NCBI GenBank assembly: GCA_024277115.1
Contig: JAJRVW010000145.1
Location: 1-64,000 of the forward strand
Direction: 5' to 3'
Source of the DNA: Calditrichota bacterium
GTDB taxonomy: Bacteria; Calditrichota; Calditrichia; Calditrichales; J004
Length of the DNA stretch: 64,000 nucleotides
Part shown: positions 63,373 to 64,000 of the stretch, in pieces
Layout of the letters: each line of letters starts with the position of its first letter
How positions within the stretch are numbered: position 1 is the first letter of the stretch
Notes under the pieces: generated by a model
Told to the model about the DNA's origin: nothing
Database searches by the model: none
The model's input: the letters and a program-made list of their open reading frames with translations, nothing else
Position numbers and translations under genes: made by a program

Positions 63373-64000
63373 CTACATCTCAAATTTCTTTACACACAAA
63401 CAGGTATTGTGCCCGCCAAAACCAAAAGAATTACTGATCGCCACCATCACTTCCCGTTCCACCATTTTGTTTGGTGTATAATTTAAAACACACTCAGGGT
63501 CAGGTACGGTGTAATTAATGGTTGGAGGGATTTTATTTTCTTTCACCGCAAGCGTGGCGACAATCATTTCCAGCGCGCCGGCAGCGCCAAGCAAATGCCC
63601 TGTCATCGACTTTGTCGAGCTTACATTCAGCATTTTGGCGTGTGCGCCAAAAACCGAATGAATGGCTTCCGTTTCAAGTTTATCGTTAAAATAGGTAGAT
63701 GTGCCGTGTGCGTTAAGATAATCCACGGCTCCGGCCTCAATCCCGGCGTCTTTTAGTGCAATACGCATGGCGCGGATTGCGCCCTCTCCGCCCGGCGCGG
63801 GTTGGGTCATATGGTACGCATCGGCTGTAAAGCCCATTCCGGCAAGCTCGGCATAAATGGTTGCGCCACGTTTTAAAGCATGCTCCAATTCTTCCAAAAC
63901 AACCGTTCCGGCGCCTTCGCCCATTACAAACCCGTCACGTTCTTTATCAAAGGGGCGGCTCGCTTTTTCCGGCTCATCATTCCGCGTGGAAAGCGCTTTG
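63373..64000 (-). CDS. fabF: Beta-ketoacyl-ACP synthase II (FabF), 5' end outside the window
   Basis: The frame stays open to the window edge: upstream of 63924 it reads [28 protein letters not shown], the classic FabF segment, so the gene continues beyond 64000. The visible part holds the two active-site histidines in [11 protein letters not shown] and [14 protein letters not shown] and the terminal NSFGFGGHN loop; the catalytic Cys lies outside. It elongates fatty acyl chains on ACP. It precedes rnc with a 38-nt gap. Confidence 0.96.
   Translation of the reverse strand, partial: KALSTRNDEPEKASRPFDKERDGFVMGEGAGTVVLEELEHALKRGATIYAELAGMGFTADAYHMTQPAPGGEGAIRAMRIALKDAGIEAGAVDYLNAHGTSTYFNDKLETEAIHSVFGAHAKMLNVSSTKSMTGHLLGAAGALEMIVATLAVKENKIPPTINYTVPDPECVLNYTPNKMVEREVMVAISNSFGFGGHNTCLCVKKFEM

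Overview
The window reads as a chromosomal segment of an AT-rich, Gram-negative member of the FCB group, most like Calditrichota, Ignavibacteriota or KSB1-type lineages. The evidence is a secreted protein with a C-terminal type IX secretion sorting domain (YPNPFNP motif), a full Bacteroides-aerotolerance (Bat) operon, a PorT-like barrel, a BamA/TamB-type outer-membrane assembly pair, many lipoprotein signals and frequent TTG/GTG starts with clear Shine-Dalgarno sequences. No rRNA, tRNA, CRISPR array, phage or insertion sequence was recognised. The lineage call is inference.

Layout. 1-412 holds hairpins, the tail of a lost reading frame and two terminators. 413-2337 (minus) is a small cluster of nucleosidase, hotdog thioesterase and acetyltransferase. 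2492-4303 (plus) has a membrane-linked hexapeptide acyltransferase and a lipoprotein. 4393-10257 (minus) has purL and an HDOD/histidine-kinase pair. 10410-18499 (minus) is a mixed run: a trypsin-like protease with a mini-paralogue of its N-terminal domain, an HU protein beside an HU-membrane-LysM chimera, a two-gene quaternary-amine ABC importer, DUF5996, a coiled-coil lipoprotein, DUF983 and a histidine phosphatase. 18736-20897 (plus) is a tight operon of a DUF2249 pair, a heme-copper-oxidase-like membrane protein and a MIP18 Fe-S assembly factor. 21026-28692 holds superoxide dismutase, DUF3108, an MsbA-like exporter, a sorted amidohydrolase-like protein, an EamA transporter, an SDR gene broken by a stop codon and an enoyl-CoA isomerase.

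28819-44321 (minus) is dominated by the Bat operon: BatD-like protein, MoxR ATPase, DUF58, barrel, TPR/chaperone lipoprotein, second BatD-like protein, BatA, BatB, two BatC parts, BatD, BatE and a SPOR lipoprotein, followed by an M3 peptidase. 44505-51287 is an outer-membrane assembly group: PorT-like barrel, BamA/TamA-family protein and a frameshifted TamB. A 118-bp tandem repeat with a strong palindrome lies at 51336-51605.

51816-62543 (minus) carries an M48 membrane protease and a Wzx/Wzy-type surface polysaccharide locus (wecB-like epimerase, export protein, chain-length protein, flippase, GT2, polymerase, two GT4), read from rnc and the window-edge fabF downwards.

The most unusual items are the HU-membrane-LysM protein, the free-standing protease N-domain paralogue, the two disrupted genes (SDR and TamB) and several hairpin-rich intergenic elements. 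I found nothing I could defend as a wholly new multigene system.
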